DNA of 31,051 nt from Bacteroidales bacterium (GTDB lineage Bacteria; Bacteroidota; Bacteroidia; Bacteroidales; UBA7960): contig SLRE01000121.1 of assembly GCA_007131125.1 (NCBI GenBank), positions 1 through 31,051 on the forward strand, in the 5' to 3' direction. The notes under the pieces are model-generated. The model had not been told where the DNA came from. It made no database searches and saw only the letters and a list, made by a program, of their open reading frames with translations. Shown piece by piece: positions 8,567 to 17,294 of this stretch. The translations under genes and the position numbers were made by a program. Positions within the stretch are counted from its first letter, which is position 1. Each line of letters opens with the position of its first letter.

Positions 8567-9919
8567 ATGGTAAAATTAAAGTTCAGATATAACGATGTAA
8601 TGGAGTTTATCGAAAAGGATCAGATACGCTTATTTGATTCCGAGTTTTCATTACACCATAAAAACCTTTATTCCGGAAAAGGTAAGGGCAGTGACTTTAC
8701 AGGATGGGTGGACTTACCTTCCAAAACCGGCAATGATCTGTTGAGCCGAATAGAGGAGGATGCCCGCAAAATTGCAGAACAATCCCAGGTGGTGGTGGTA
8801 ACCGGCATCGGAGGCTCCTACCTGGGTGCCAGGGCAGTAATTGAAGCCTTGTCCGGCCCGTTTGATGGCCTTCTGGAGCAACCCGAAAAAAAATCTCCCC
8901 TGGTATTGTATGCCGGTCATCACATGGATGAAGATTACCAGTTTCACCTGATGCAGTTGCTGGACCAGAAAGATTATTCTGTGATAGTGATTTCAAAATC
9001 AGGGACCACCACCGAGCCTGCCATTGCCTTTCGTCTGCTCAAAAGCCACCTGGAAGGCAAATACGGAGATGAAGAGGCTTCTTCCAGGGTTTATGCTATC
9101 ACCGATGCATCAAAAGGTGCATTGAAAAAACTGGCAGATGAGAAAAATTATGCTACCTATGTGATCCCTGATGATGTAGGCGGTCGCTATTCGGTCCTAA
9201 CCCCGGTAGGTCTTCTTCCCATTGCGGCAGCCGGGATCAGCATCCGCAAGTTGATCGAAGGAGCGCAGAACATGGAAAAATTCCTGAAAGAAAAGTCAGA
9301 ACTATCCGAAAACCCTGCCGGGCTTTATGCGGTACTCCGGAATATTCTTTACCAAAAGGGCAAAACCATTGAGATTCTTGCCGGTTATAATCCTTCCCTT
9401 CATTATTTCATTGAATGGTGGAAACAACTATACGGGGAAAGTGAAGGCAAAGAGGGAAAAGGTATCTTTCCGGCAGGTGTCGGGTTTACCACCGATTTGC
9501 ACTCCATGGGGCAATATATTCAGGACGGGCTAAGGAATTTATTTGAAACAGTGATCAATATTGAGGCCCCCCGGAATAAAGTGGAGGTTCCTCATGATCC
9601 GGATAATCTGGACGGATTAAATTACCTTAAGGAAAAAAGGATCAGCTATGTAAATGCCATGGCCTCCAAAGCCACCATGCTCGCCCATGTGGATGGGGGA
9701 GTGCCCAATATGGAAATTGTCCTTCCTGAAATAAATGAGGAAACTTTGGGTGAAATGGTATATTTTTTCGAAATGGGTTGTGCTCTCAGCGGCTACATCC
9801 TGGATGTAAACCCCTTCGATCAACCGGGGGTTGAAGCCTATAAAAAAAATATGTTTGCCCTTCTTGAAAAACCTGGTTTTGAAAAAGAATCCGAAGCAAT
9901 AAAAAAGCGGCTCCGTTAA
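8567..9919 (+). CDS. pgi: glucose-6-phosphate isomerase
   Basis: A 450-residue cytosolic enzyme interconverting glucose 6-phosphate and fructose 6-phosphate in glycolysis and gluconeogenesis. The first SIS domain contains the phosphate-binding segment VISKSGTTTEPA and an upstream glycine-rich VTGIGGSYLGARAV. The conserved GGRYSVLTPVGLLPI signature and the active-site region TDLHSMGQYIQDG are both present. Near the C-terminus is the DQPGVEAYK motif. The length matches the shorter bacterial PGI class (about 445-450 residues). The gene is flanked by terminators on both sides, so it is probably monocistronic. No clear promoter box was found in the short upstream gap. The ATG at 8567 is the only sensible start near the family N-terminus. 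Confidence 0.97.
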   Translation: MVKLKFRYNDVMEFIEKDQIRLFDSEFSLHHKNLYSGKGKGSDFTGWVDLPSKTGNDLLSRIEEDARKIAEQSQVVVVTGIGGSYLGARAVIEALSGPFDGLLEQPEKKSPLVLYAGHHMDEDYQFHLMQLLDQKDYSVIVISKSGTTTEPAIAFRLLKSHLEGKYGDEEASSRVYAITDASKGALKKLADEKNYATYVIPDDVGGRYSVLTPVGLLPIAAAGISIRKLIEGAQNMEKFLKEKSELSENPAGLYAVLRNILYQKGKTIEILAGYNPSLHYFIEWWKQLYGESEGKEGKGIFPAGVGFTTDLHSMGQYIQDGLRNLFETVINIEAPRNKVEVPHDPDNLDGLNYLKEKRISYVNAMASKATMLAHVDGGVPNMEIVLPEINEETLGEMVYFFEMGCALSGYILDVNPFDQPGVEAYKKNMFALLEKPGFEKESEAIKKRLR

Positions 9920-9933
9920 CGAGCCGCTTTTTT
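9901..9933. terminator. bidirectional intrinsic terminator between pgi and the lipoprotein gene
   Basis: A perfect 13-bp stem, AAAAAAGCGGCTC with GAGCCGCTTTTTT, closes a 7-nt loop that contains the pgi stop codon. A-runs and T-runs on the two sides allow it to serve both convergent genes. Confidence 0.9.
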
Positions 9934-9955
9934 ATTTCCGTTATGGAGTATGGGG

Positions 9956-10402
9956 TTATTTCACCAGGGTCATGCTAAGTTCAACACGGTAAGTAACTTC
10001 TTCTCCATCCTCATCTTCATCAGTAAATTCATGTGCGGCTTCTCCAACTACCCTGTCGGAGCGTTTTTCAGTTAATTCGAAAACCAGCATTCCTCCGAAC
10101 ATATCATCTTCTTCCGGGTCATCAAGGTTGATGGTGAGGTTGTCTCCTATCAGGGTCCACTGAAATGGATCCTCTTCCCCATCATCAAGATGAGCTACTC
10201 CTGTTCCATCCTCGTTAAAGGTAATGGTTTCCATGTCATCCATGTCGTCCGTCATGAATAGCTCCCCGTCAATGTAGAGGTTCATTACCATGCTTTGCAC
10301 ATTCCAGGTGCCGACAATTGTAAAGTCGTCATCATCGTCGCTGCAGGCTGAAAATACAAATGCCAATGCGCCTAAAAGAGCAATTAATTTTAAATTTTTC
10401 AT
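9956..10402 (-). CDS. lipocalin-like lipoprotein, probably surface-exposed
   Basis: A 148-residue lipoprotein. The signal peptide ends in a lipobox with the lipid-accepting Cys at residue 20 (AFVFSAC). The residues after Cys are SDDDDD, matching the Bacteroidota lipoprotein export signal (SDDDD-type), so display on the outer leaflet is likely. The mature part is very acidic and reads as a small beta-barrel of the lipocalin-like type seen in this phylum: a GTWNVQSM start, TFNEDGTGVA, then FQWTLIGDNLTINLDD. No enzyme motif is visible and the ligand is unknown. It lies downstream of tdk on the same strand, with a 137-nt gap and its own -7 box, so it is probably transcribed separately. Confidence 0.8.
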   Translation of the reverse strand: MKNLKLIALLGALAFVFSACSDDDDDFTIVGTWNVQSMVMNLYIDGELFMTDDMDDMETITFNEDGTGVAHLDDGEEDPFQWTLIGDNLTINLDDPEEDDMFGGMLVFELTEKRSDRVVGEAAHEFTDEDEDGEEVTYRVELSMTLVK

Positions 10403-10440
10403 AATGCTGTAATTTTGGTTTTTAGTTGGTTAATGTAAAA

Positions 10441-10448
10441 CAAAGATA
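10441..10448 (-). promoter_or_regulatory. -7 promoter element of the lipoprotein gene
   Basis: The minus strand reads TATCTTTG, a perfect TAnnTTTG box, about 39 nt before the ATG. A TTTG lies 12 nt further upstream, closer than the usual spacing, so the -33 box is not settled. Confidence 0.45.
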
Positions 10449-10539
10449 TAAAAAATTGGTCAAAACATTTGTTTAGGGGCTTGAACCATTAATATACAAG
10501 AGAATGGATATTTCGAAGGATGCCTCAGGAAGCCGGTTT

Positions 10540-11115
10540 TCAGGAGTTTTCCTTGTAATAACAATGCCGGCAAAGGGGTTCATAGGCATCGGTTTCACCA
10601 AGCACCACCAGTTTCTCATCTAAGATGGTGCGATGAGAGTATTGGGCCAGGCTGCCGCACCGCATACAAACCGCATGCACCTTGGTAATGTATTCTGCTG
10701 TGGCAAGCAGGGCCGGCATGGGGCCGAAGGGTTTTCCCTTAAAATCCATATCCAGTCCGGCCACAATCACCCGTATCCCTGAATTGGCCATTTGGTTGCA
10801 GACATTGGGCAATTCCAGGTCAAAGAACTGGGCTTCATCAATTCCCACCACATCCACCTCGTTGGCCATCAGCAAAATATTGGAAGAAGAAGGCACCGGG
10901 GTAGACATGATCTCATTGGCATCGTGAGAAACTACCATTTCCTCATCATAGCGAACGTCAATGGCAGGTTTGAATATCTCAACCTTTAATCCTGCAATGC
11001 GGGCACGCTTGAGCCGGCGGATCAACTCTTCGGTTTTGCCCGAGAACATGCTGCCGCAAATCACTTCGATCCATCCGCGCCCCCTCGAACGCTCCATGTC
11101 ATTTTCAAGAAACAT
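10540..11115 (-). CDS. tdk: thymidine kinase
   Basis: A 191-residue type II (TK1-like) thymidine kinase that phosphorylates thymidine to dTMP in the salvage pathway. The P-loop GSMFSGKT is at residues 21-28 and the Walker B-like DEAQFF starts at 93. A structural zinc site is formed by CxxC pairs at 150/153 and 182/185. The start MFLEN followed by a short variable stretch and GWIEVICG is typical of Bacteroidota homologues, so the ATG at 11115 is kept over the one at 11097. The gene is divergent from the unknown gene at 11257. A TATTTTTG -7 box lies at 11176-11183 on the minus strand. Confidence 0.97.
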   Translation of the reverse strand: MFLENDMERSRGRGWIEVICGSMFSGKTEELIRRLKRARIAGLKVEIFKPAIDVRYDEEMVVSHDANEIMSTPVPSSSNILLMANEVDVVGIDEAQFFDLELPNVCNQMANSGIRVIVAGLDMDFKGKPFGPMPALLATAEYITKVHAVCMRCGSLAQYSHRTILDEKLVVLGETDAYEPLCRHCYYKENS

Positions 11116-11175
11116 GCAATGATTTTTTCTTTATTCTTTGTTACCTTTACAGGAAATTTTTCCGCCCATACGGCA

Positions 11176-11183
11176 CAAAAATA
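11176..11183 (-). promoter_or_regulatory. -7 promoter element of tdk
   Basis: The minus strand reads TATTTTTG, matching TAnnTTTG, about 60 nt upstream of the tdk ATG. A TTG occurs 15 nt further upstream, shorter than the consensus spacing. Confidence 0.4.
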
Positions 11184-11256
11184 ATCAATAACTTTACACA
11201 ATATCCAACTGATTATAGCCTTTGTTATTTTAAAAACCCATTTGTGAGTTTATCTT

Positions 11257-12312
11257 ATGAACCAACCCGAAGCAAAAGATAAAATTGTCAGTTTACTTGA
11301 AGAAATAGTTGAACGCGCACACTTTATCAATCAAAATCATCCGCAAAAAGATCTTTCTCTGGATATAGATGCGGTAATGGACGACCTTCGGTCGCTTTAC
11401 CGGCAGTTTACACTTTTGAAGAAAGAAAATTCTGGAGCCAATCAGTTCCATGCCCCGGAAGAAAGTTTTGTGTCTTCAAAAGACATTGAAAGGGAGGAAA
11501 AAGAACCTGAAACCAAAACTGAGGAGCCACGCAAGCATCTTCCATTTGTTTACGACGAATCCACAACGGATCAGGCTCCAACTGAAGAAGAAAAGCAAAC
11601 CCCTCCCGAACCCAGGCCCGAACCGGAAAACTTCACCCGGGAAACACCCCCTCAAAAGGAAGACCACCCTGCTCCGGCTTCGGAAGTGGAACAGAAGGCA
11701 CCAACGGTACCTTCCGATGAAAAAACAGAAGAAAAGGATGAAATAAAAGAAGAGAAGGAAGAGAAAAAGGAAAACAAAACACCAACCCAGGCTGATACCA
11801 AAGGAGAAGGTATGGAAAGCAAGCATGAGGACCACCATGAGCCTGAGGACACTCCCGGGCAGGAACAGTTCCCCAGTCAACCACCCAAACCGGAAAAAAC
11901 CCAGGCTTCTGCCCCCGGCAATGGCTCTAAAGCCATCATTGACCTTTTTTCCGACTCACCCTCCAATGCCATAGGTGATCAGTACCGGAAGGATGACAAT
12001 TCCCTGCATCAGCGTATTTCCGGGCAGAAGGAAGATAAAAGCATTGGAACCCGTATGCAGCAAAAAGGGATTTCCAGCCTTAAGGATGCCATCGGGGTAA
12101 ATGATAAGTTTTTGTTTATCAATGAACTGTTCAACGGGAATATACAGGCCTACAACGAGGCCATCTCAAAACTCAACAACTCCGATTCTTTAAATGAAGC
12201 CTTTGATTACCTTAACGAGTTGAACCGGGAGTTTGCCTGGGATGCCAAACGATCGGAGCAGACCATTGAAAAACTTGCTGCTTTTGTTCAACGAAGGTAT
12301 GCAGGCAACTAA
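11257..12312 (+). CDS. conserved hypothetical protein with long disordered charged linker
   Basis: A 351-residue protein with no recognised enzyme motif. It has three parts. An N-terminal helical segment (about 1-60) reads IVSLLEEIVERAHF. A Pro/Glu/Lys-rich low-complexity stretch (about 65-220) is probably disordered. The C-terminal folded helical region (about 230-351) contains KAIIDLFSD, a segment starting SLKDAIGVNDKFLFINELF, and FDYLNELNREFAWD. There is no signal peptide or membrane helix, so it is likely cytosolic. Its position between tdk and rsmI is, from memory, common in Bacteroidales, which argues for a conserved housekeeping or regulatory role. rsmI follows after 18 nt, probably in the same transcript. 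Function unknown. Confidence 0.8.
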   Translation: MNQPEAKDKIVSLLEEIVERAHFINQNHPQKDLSLDIDAVMDDLRSLYRQFTLLKKENSGANQFHAPEESFVSSKDIEREEKEPETKTEEPRKHLPFVYDESTTDQAPTEEEKQTPPEPRPEPENFTRETPPQKEDHPAPASEVEQKAPTVPSDEKTEEKDEIKEEKEEKKENKTPTQADTKGEGMESKHEDHHEPEDTPGQEQFPSQPPKPEKTQASAPGNGSKAIIDLFSDSPSNAIGDQYRKDDNSLHQRISGQKEDKSIGTRMQQKGISSLKDAIGVNDKFLFINELFNGNIQAYNEAISKLNNSDSLNEAFDYLNELNREFAWDAKRSEQTIEKLAAFVQRRYAGN

Positions 12313-12330
12313 CCATCCCAATAAGCTGCC

Positions 12331-13011
12331 ATGTCAAAACTATTTGTTGTGCCCACCCCTGTCGGTAACCTGGAAGATATGACATTCAGGGCTGCTAGGG
12401 TTTTGCAGCAGGTGGATTATGTTCTGGCAGAGGATACCCGAAACACCGGAAAATTGTTGCAACATTACGGTATTTCCACCAAAATGATTTCCCACCATCA
12501 GCACAATGAACACACTGCCCTGGCATCGGTTATGGAAAAGCTGGCCTCCGGGATGACACTGGCCCTGGTGAGCGATGCCGGTACGCCAGGGATATCCGAT
12601 CCCGGGTTTTTGCTGGTCAGGGAATGCATCAGGCAGGGCATTGAGGTGGAATGCCTTCCGGGTGCCACTTCATTTGTTCCTGCATTGGTTAATTCAGGAT
12701 TGCCAAGCGACCGCTTTTGCTTTGAAGGCTTTTTACCCCTAAAAAAAGGAAGAAAAGCACGCATGGAAATGCTGGCTTCCGAAACGCGTACCATGGTGTT
12801 TTTTGAATCGCCCCACCGGCTGATCAAAACCCTGAAATTGTTTGCCGAAGTTTTTGGGGAAGAACGGCAGGCATCTGTCTCCAGGGAGATCAGCAAACTT
12901 TTTGAGAAAAATGTGCGGGGATCTTTGCGGGAACTAATCGCTCATTTTGAGGAGGGCACCGTTAAAGGCGAGATAACCCTGGTGGTTGCCGGTTCAAAAT
13001 ACAAAGATTAA
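12331..13011 (+). CDS. rsmI: 16S rRNA (cytidine(1402)-2'-O)-methyltransferase
   Basis: A 226-residue SAM-dependent tetrapyrrole-methylase-fold enzyme that 2'-O-methylates C1402 in the ribosomal decoding centre. Seen directly: the N-terminal VVPTPVGNLEDMTFRA, then VDYVLAEDTRNTGKLL, the glycine-rich SAM-binding segment LVSDAGTPGISDPG, and VECLPGATSFVPALVNSGLP. FFESPHRLIKTL follows further on. All are family hallmarks. The length is slightly shorter than the E. coli enzyme because the C-terminal extension is missing, as in other Bacteroidota. It is probably co-transcribed with the preceding gene and is convergent with lepA, 25 nt away. Confidence 0.96.
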   Translation: MSKLFVVPTPVGNLEDMTFRAARVLQQVDYVLAEDTRNTGKLLQHYGISTKMISHHQHNEHTALASVMEKLASGMTLALVSDAGTPGISDPGFLLVRECIRQGIEVECLPGATSFVPALVNSGLPSDRFCFEGFLPLKKGRKARMEMLASETRTMVFFESPHRLIKTLKLFAEVFGEERQASVSREISKLFEKNVRGSLRELIAHFEEGTVKGEITLVVAGSKYKD

Positions 13012-13036
13012 GAATACAGAAAACTGCCCGGTAATT

Positions 13037-14827
13037 TTATTCGTTGAGCTTAAGTACTGCCATAAAAGCCTGTTGCGGTATTTCCACATTGCCCACCTGT
13101 CGCATGCGCTTTTTCCCTTTTTTCTGTTTCTCCAGCAGCTTTCGTTTACGGGTAATATCTCCCCCGTAGCATTTGGCAGTAACATCCTTTCGCAATGCTT
13201 TTACGGTTTCCCGCGCAATGATTTTAGAGCCGATACCGGCTTGTATGGCAATGTCGAATTGCTGTCGGGGGATCAGCTGCCGCAGTTTTTCACAGATTTT
13301 TTTGCCAAGCTCATAGGCATTCTCCCGGTGAATGAGTGCCGAAAGAGCATCAACCTGTTCGCCGTTAAGCAGAATATCCAGTTTTACCAGGTTGGAGGCT
13401 TTATAACCTGTGGGGAAGTAATCCAAAGAAGCATAGCCACGGGAAATGGTTTTCAGGCGGTCGTAAAAGTCAAAAACGATTTCCGAAAGAGGCAGCTCAA
13501 AGGTTAGCTCCACCCGGTTGGTGGTCAGATACACCTGGTTTTTTACTACCCCGCGTTTATCAAGGCATAACGACATCACCGCACCCACAAAATCAGCTTT
13601 GGTAATGATCTGTGCAGAAATAAAGGGTTCTTCAACATAATCCAGGTCGGTTACGTCAGGAAGGTCGGAGGGGTTGTTTACAAGCACGAATTCTCCCTTT
13701 TTGGTGTAAGCCTTGTAGGAAACGTTGGGAACGGTATTGATCACAGTCATTTCAAATTCCCGCTCCAGCCGTTCCTGCACAATTTCCATGTGCAGCATGC
13801 CTAAAAACCCACAACGGAATCCAAAGCCAAGTGCTGCCGAGCTTTCAGGCTCAAAAGTGAGGGAGGCATCATTTAGTTGCAATTTCTCCATGGCGGCCCT
13901 TAATTCTTCGTAATCATCGGTATCCACCGGGTAAATACCGGCAAAAACCATGGGTTTTACATTCTCAAAACCTTTGATGGCGTTGGGGGTAGGGCGCTTA
14001 ACATGAGTAATGGTATCCCCGACTTTTACTTCCCTTGCATCTTTGATCCCGGAGATGATATAACCAACATCTCCGGCATAGATGGTTTTTTTGGGCAGCT
14101 GGTTAAGTTTTAAAACTCCCACTTCGTCGGCGTCATATTCGCGCTTGGTATTCATAAACTTCACGGAGTCGCCCTTGCTGATGGCCCCGTTAAAAATCCT
14201 GAAATAGGCTACTACTCCGCGAAAAGGGTTGTAAATGGAATCAAAAATGAGTGCCTGCAGCGGGGCCTCGGGGTCACCTTTTGGAGAGGGAATACGCTCA
14301 ATAATTGCCTTCATGATGGCATCCACCCCAAAGCCGGTTTTTCCGCTGGCCGGAATGATTTCATCGGGGTCGCAGCCGATAAGGTCCACAATCTGTTCGG
14401 CCACCTCTTCGGGCATGGCCCCGGGAAGGTCCATTTTATTTAAAACAGGAATGATCACAAGATCGTGTTCCAGGGCAAGGTATAGATTGGAAATGGTCTG
14501 GGCTTCGATACCCTGTGAGGCATCTACGATGAGCAAAGCTCCTTCGCAGGCGGCAATGGAACGGGATACCTCGTAACTGAAATCCACATGACCGGGAGTA
14601 TCGATAAGGTTTAATACATAATGTTCTCCCTCAACTTCATAATCCATTTGCACGGCATGGCTCTTGATGGTAATGCCACGCTCGCGTTCAAGGTCCATAT
14701 TGTCAAGCAATTGCTCTTTAAACTCCCTTTCGGTGATGGTTCGGGTAACCTGAAGCAAACGGTCCGCAAGGGTGCTTTTGCCGTGGTCTATATGGGCGAT
14801 GATGCAAAAATTCCGGATATTTTTCAT
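13037..14827 (-). CDS. lepA: elongation factor 4 (LepA)
   Basis: A 596-residue ribosome-associated GTPase implicated in back-translocation and ribosome biogenesis. The protein begins MKNIRNFCIIAHIDHGKST, with the P-loop AHIDHGKST, then DTPGHVDFSYEVSRS and NKMD, EF-G-like domains, and the LepA-specific C-terminal domain (KCYGGDITRKRKLLEKQKKG). The start is taken as ATG 14827; a TTG three codons upstream is in frame but unlikely. A TATTTTTG box lies at 14834-14841, only 6 nt before the ATG. If used as the -7 element it would give a leaderless or nearly leaderless mRNA. Confidence 0.97.
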   Translation of the reverse strand: MKNIRNFCIIAHIDHGKSTLADRLLQVTRTITEREFKEQLLDNMDLERERGITIKSHAVQMDYEVEGEHYVLNLIDTPGHVDFSYEVSRSIAACEGALLIVDASQGIEAQTISNLYLALEHDLVIIPVLNKMDLPGAMPEEVAEQIVDLIGCDPDEIIPASGKTGFGVDAIMKAIIERIPSPKGDPEAPLQALIFDSIYNPFRGVVAYFRIFNGAISKGDSVKFMNTKREYDADEVGVLKLNQLPKKTIYAGDVGYIISGIKDAREVKVGDTITHVKRPTPNAIKGFENVKPMVFAGIYPVDTDDYEELRAAMEKLQLNDASLTFEPESSAALGFGFRCGFLGMLHMEIVQERLEREFEMTVINTVPNVSYKAYTKKGEFVLVNNPSDLPDVTDLDYVEEPFISAQIITKADFVGAVMSLCLDKRGVVKNQVYLTTNRVELTFELPLSEIVFDFYDRLKTISRGYASLDYFPTGYKASNLVKLDILLNGEQVDALSALIHRENAYELGKKICEKLRQLIPRQQFDIAIQAGIGSKIIARETVKALRKDVTAKCYGGDITRKRKLLEKQKKGKKRMRQVGNVEIPQQAFMAVLKLNE

Positions 14828-15135
14828 AGCCTGCAAAAATACAACTAAAAACCTTATTTTTTACATTTTATTTGTGCTTTCAGCCAGCAGGTGACGGAGA
14901 TTTTCTTTATGAAATATGTTTTGAAATTCAACCCTTTAACCTTAAGCCCGCCGGTTTTGTCTTTAATAAAAATCTGCCTGCATAAACCCCTGATATAAAA
15001 ACCAACATACCCATATTTTTTTTAATTTTGGCCTCCGGTGTTTTTACAAAATAAAAAGCACGGGCTTATCGTATTAATCATATGTTAAAATAAGTGAACG
15101 TTTTTTAATCCGGGGTTTTTAACATCGCAACCTTT
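14828..15135. other. 308-nt divergent intergenic region (lepA / CHU_C protein)
   Basis: AT-rich spacer between divergent genes. It holds a TATTTTTG box facing lepA at 14834-14841 and a TAATTTTG box facing right at 15023-15030. No ORF, tRNA or strong hairpin was found. Confidence 0.5.
15023..15030 (+). promoter_or_regulatory. -7 promoter element of the CHU_C protein gene
   Basis: TAATTTTG matches the -7 consensus. It would give a 5' leader of about 100 nt. No TTTG or TTG is seen at the expected -33 distance. Confidence 0.35.
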
Positions 15136-17199
15136 ATGGCCTTAAACCGTATCTTTCCCTTTGTCTTTTTCCTCTTAACCGTAACGGGCGGTTTTTCCCA
15201 GATAACCTTTCCCATCAACCAGCACGATGGCCAAACCATCGAAACTTGCTCCGGAACATTTGTGGACAGCGGTGGGGACACCCTTACCGCCTATGGTACC
15301 AATGAAAATTTTTCCCTGACCTTTTGCAGTTCCGAAGAAGAGAATCCTTTTCTTGAGCTGGAATTCCTGTTTTTTGAGCTGGGGCAGGGAGATATGCTGC
15401 ATGTCTATGACGGGGATTCTGACCAGGCTCCGCTGATCATTCAGGCATCCAATTATGACCTGGACGGGGAAATCATTGTTTCCTCCGGCGAATGTCTGCA
15501 CTTTCACTTTGTATCATCTCCCTCTGATCCCGGGGCCGGATGGTATGCCCCCATTTCCTGCAAAACCCTTTGTGAAACATTTGTAGCAGAGATCATCCCG
15601 GATGAAAACACTTTTAAGTATTGCCCCGAAACAGGAAATGTTTCATTCAGTGGCTCTGCCACCTACCAGGGCGATAATGTGGATTATGACCCCACTCAGT
15701 TCGTTTATGAATGGACTTTTGGAGAAGAGACTTTCACGGGCAGCCAGATTACCATTTTTCTGGATGAGCCCGCGGCTTACCCCCTAACATTAAGCGTGGA
15801 AGATCCTCAAAACGATTGTATTGCCCAGGTTACGGAAATTGTGTTGGTGGGTACGGTTCCCTCTTTTGACGGAACCATTTCCACGGCAGATACCACCTGC
15901 TTGGCAGATCCTTTTTCACTGGTGGGCGTGGTAACCCCCACCATCTGGACAGGTTTTCCAACGGCTGTGGTTGAAACCGAGGCTATTCCAGACGGCACGG
16001 GAGAGCACTACGAATCCTCTATTGTTTTTGATGTATTTGAAGACGATGCCGAAATCCTTTCTGCCATTGATGTTGACCGGGTTTGCCTGAACATTGAACA
16101 TGTAAATCATGGCCAGTTACAGTTTGAGTTGGAGTGCCCCAATGGCGCCACCGTTATGCTGAAGGACTACGGAAGCGGAACGGCCAATCTGGGTGAACCT
16201 GTGGTTTGGAGTCCTGAACCTCCCGGGGTGGGATATGAGTATTGTTTCACCAACGATGAGCCACAGTATGGCACAATGGCTGAAACTACACCACAGTATC
16301 ATGAGTATACCGATACCGATGGAAACTATTATTTCAATGCACCCTACCTTCCTCCGGGGTCTTATACCCCTGACGAAACCCTGGCTGCACTTACCGGATG
16401 TCCCCTTAACGGGGAGTGGACCCTCAGGGTCAAAGACAATGTGCCGGGTGACAACGGGCATATGTTTGGCTGGAGCTTGTTTTTTCATGAAGATTTTTAC
16501 CCCGACTCCCTGATCTTCACTCCTGAAATAGTTTTTGAGCAGTGGTATATGGGAGACACCCCCCTGGAAGGAAATCCCGCTTCGGTTACCCTGGATGAAC
16601 CGGGAGACTATGATTTTTGGTTTGTGGCGGAAGATAATTTTGGTTGTTCATATGATACCACCCTTTCTGTTCATGCCCTGCCATTACCCAATGCGGAAAT
16701 AATTTCTGAACTGGAAATGCCCGTTTGCGAAGGTGATTCTACCCTGCTGACGGTACAACCCATAAATAATGATGGTCATCACTGGGTTTACCAGTGGATG
16801 TACGAAGGGGTCGACATCCCTGATGCCACTTACGACACCCTTATGGCAAAGGAGCCGGGAAGCTATATGGTAATGGTATTGGATACCATTACCGGCTGTC
16901 AGGAATTCATAGACTTTCTTTTTGAGGATCAGAATTGCGACCTGAACATTCCCAATGTTTTCACTCCCAATGCCGATGGGATTAATGATTATTTTGAAAT
17001 TGAAAACCTGGAGCATTACCCCCAGGCACAGATACAGATATTTAACCGCTGGGGCAAAAAGGTTTTTGAACATTCGGATTATTACGGCAACTGGTGGGAC
17101 GGACGCGACCAGCCCGACGGGGTTTATTATTATGTGCTGATCTATTCCAGGGGAGGGGAAAGAAAATATGCCGAAGGGGTGGTTCATATAATAAGATGA
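15136..17199 (+). CDS. secreted CUB/PKD/P-domain protein with gliding-motility-type (CHU_C) C-terminal domain
   Basis: A 687-residue exported protein. A signal peptide covers about residues 1-21, ending FSQ. Residues 22-140 resemble a CUB domain (GDMLHVYDGDSDQAPLI). A PKD-like domain follows (about 142-237, YEWTFGEETFTG and PLTLSVED). Residues about 270-447 are a proprotein-convertase P-domain (VCLNIEHVNHGQLQFELECP, then LNGEWTLRVKDNVPGDNG). A second Ig/PKD-like segment precedes the C-terminal domain from about 603 (NIPNVFTPNADGINDYFEI, then FNRWGKKVFE and DGVYYYVLIY). That last domain is a sorting signal for type IX secretion. No protease domain is present although P-domains often accompany subtilases. 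Probably a surface or secreted adhesin or matrix protein; the ligand is unknown. Confidence 0.87.
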   Translation: MALNRIFPFVFFLLTVTGGFSQITFPINQHDGQTIETCSGTFVDSGGDTLTAYGTNENFSLTFCSSEEENPFLELEFLFFELGQGDMLHVYDGDSDQAPLIIQASNYDLDGEIIVSSGECLHFHFVSSPSDPGAGWYAPISCKTLCETFVAEIIPDENTFKYCPETGNVSFSGSATYQGDNVDYDPTQFVYEWTFGEETFTGSQITIFLDEPAAYPLTLSVEDPQNDCIAQVTEIVLVGTVPSFDGTISTADTTCLADPFSLVGVVTPTIWTGFPTAVVETEAIPDGTGEHYESSIVFDVFEDDAEILSAIDVDRVCLNIEHVNHGQLQFELECPNGATVMLKDYGSGTANLGEPVVWSPEPPGVGYEYCFTNDEPQYGTMAETTPQYHEYTDTDGNYYFNAPYLPPGSYTPDETLAALTGCPLNGEWTLRVKDNVPGDNGHMFGWSLFFHEDFYPDSLIFTPEIVFEQWYMGDTPLEGNPASVTLDEPGDYDFWFVAEDNFGCSYDTTLSVHALPLPNAEIISELEMPVCEGDSTLLTVQPINNDGHHWVYQWMYEGVDIPDATYDTLMAKEPGSYMVMVLDTITGCQEFIDFLFEDQNCDLNIPNVFTPNADGINDYFEIENLEHYPQAQIQIFNRWGKKVFEHSDYYGNWWDGRDQPDGVYYYVLIYSRGGERKYAEGVVHIIR

Positions 17200-17230
17200 C
17201 CCGGAAACCCTTTTTCCAGGGGTATGTCGT

Positions 17231-17287
17231 CTGATCTTTGCTGAAAAATTTTCCCTGGTTTTTCCCGGGGTTTTCGGCAAAAGTCAG
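17231..17287. terminator. 57-nt imperfect hairpin after the CHU_C protein gene
   Basis: The arms 17231-17247 and 17271-17287 pair over 17 positions with one G-U pair and one 2-nt mismatch. Inside sits a second stem, CCCTGG/CCGGGG. A T-rich run (ATTTTTG) follows within 10 nt. It lies 31 nt after the upstream stop and just before the abgT promoter, so a terminator is the simplest reading. Confidence 0.4.
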
Positions 17288-17294
17288 ATTAATT

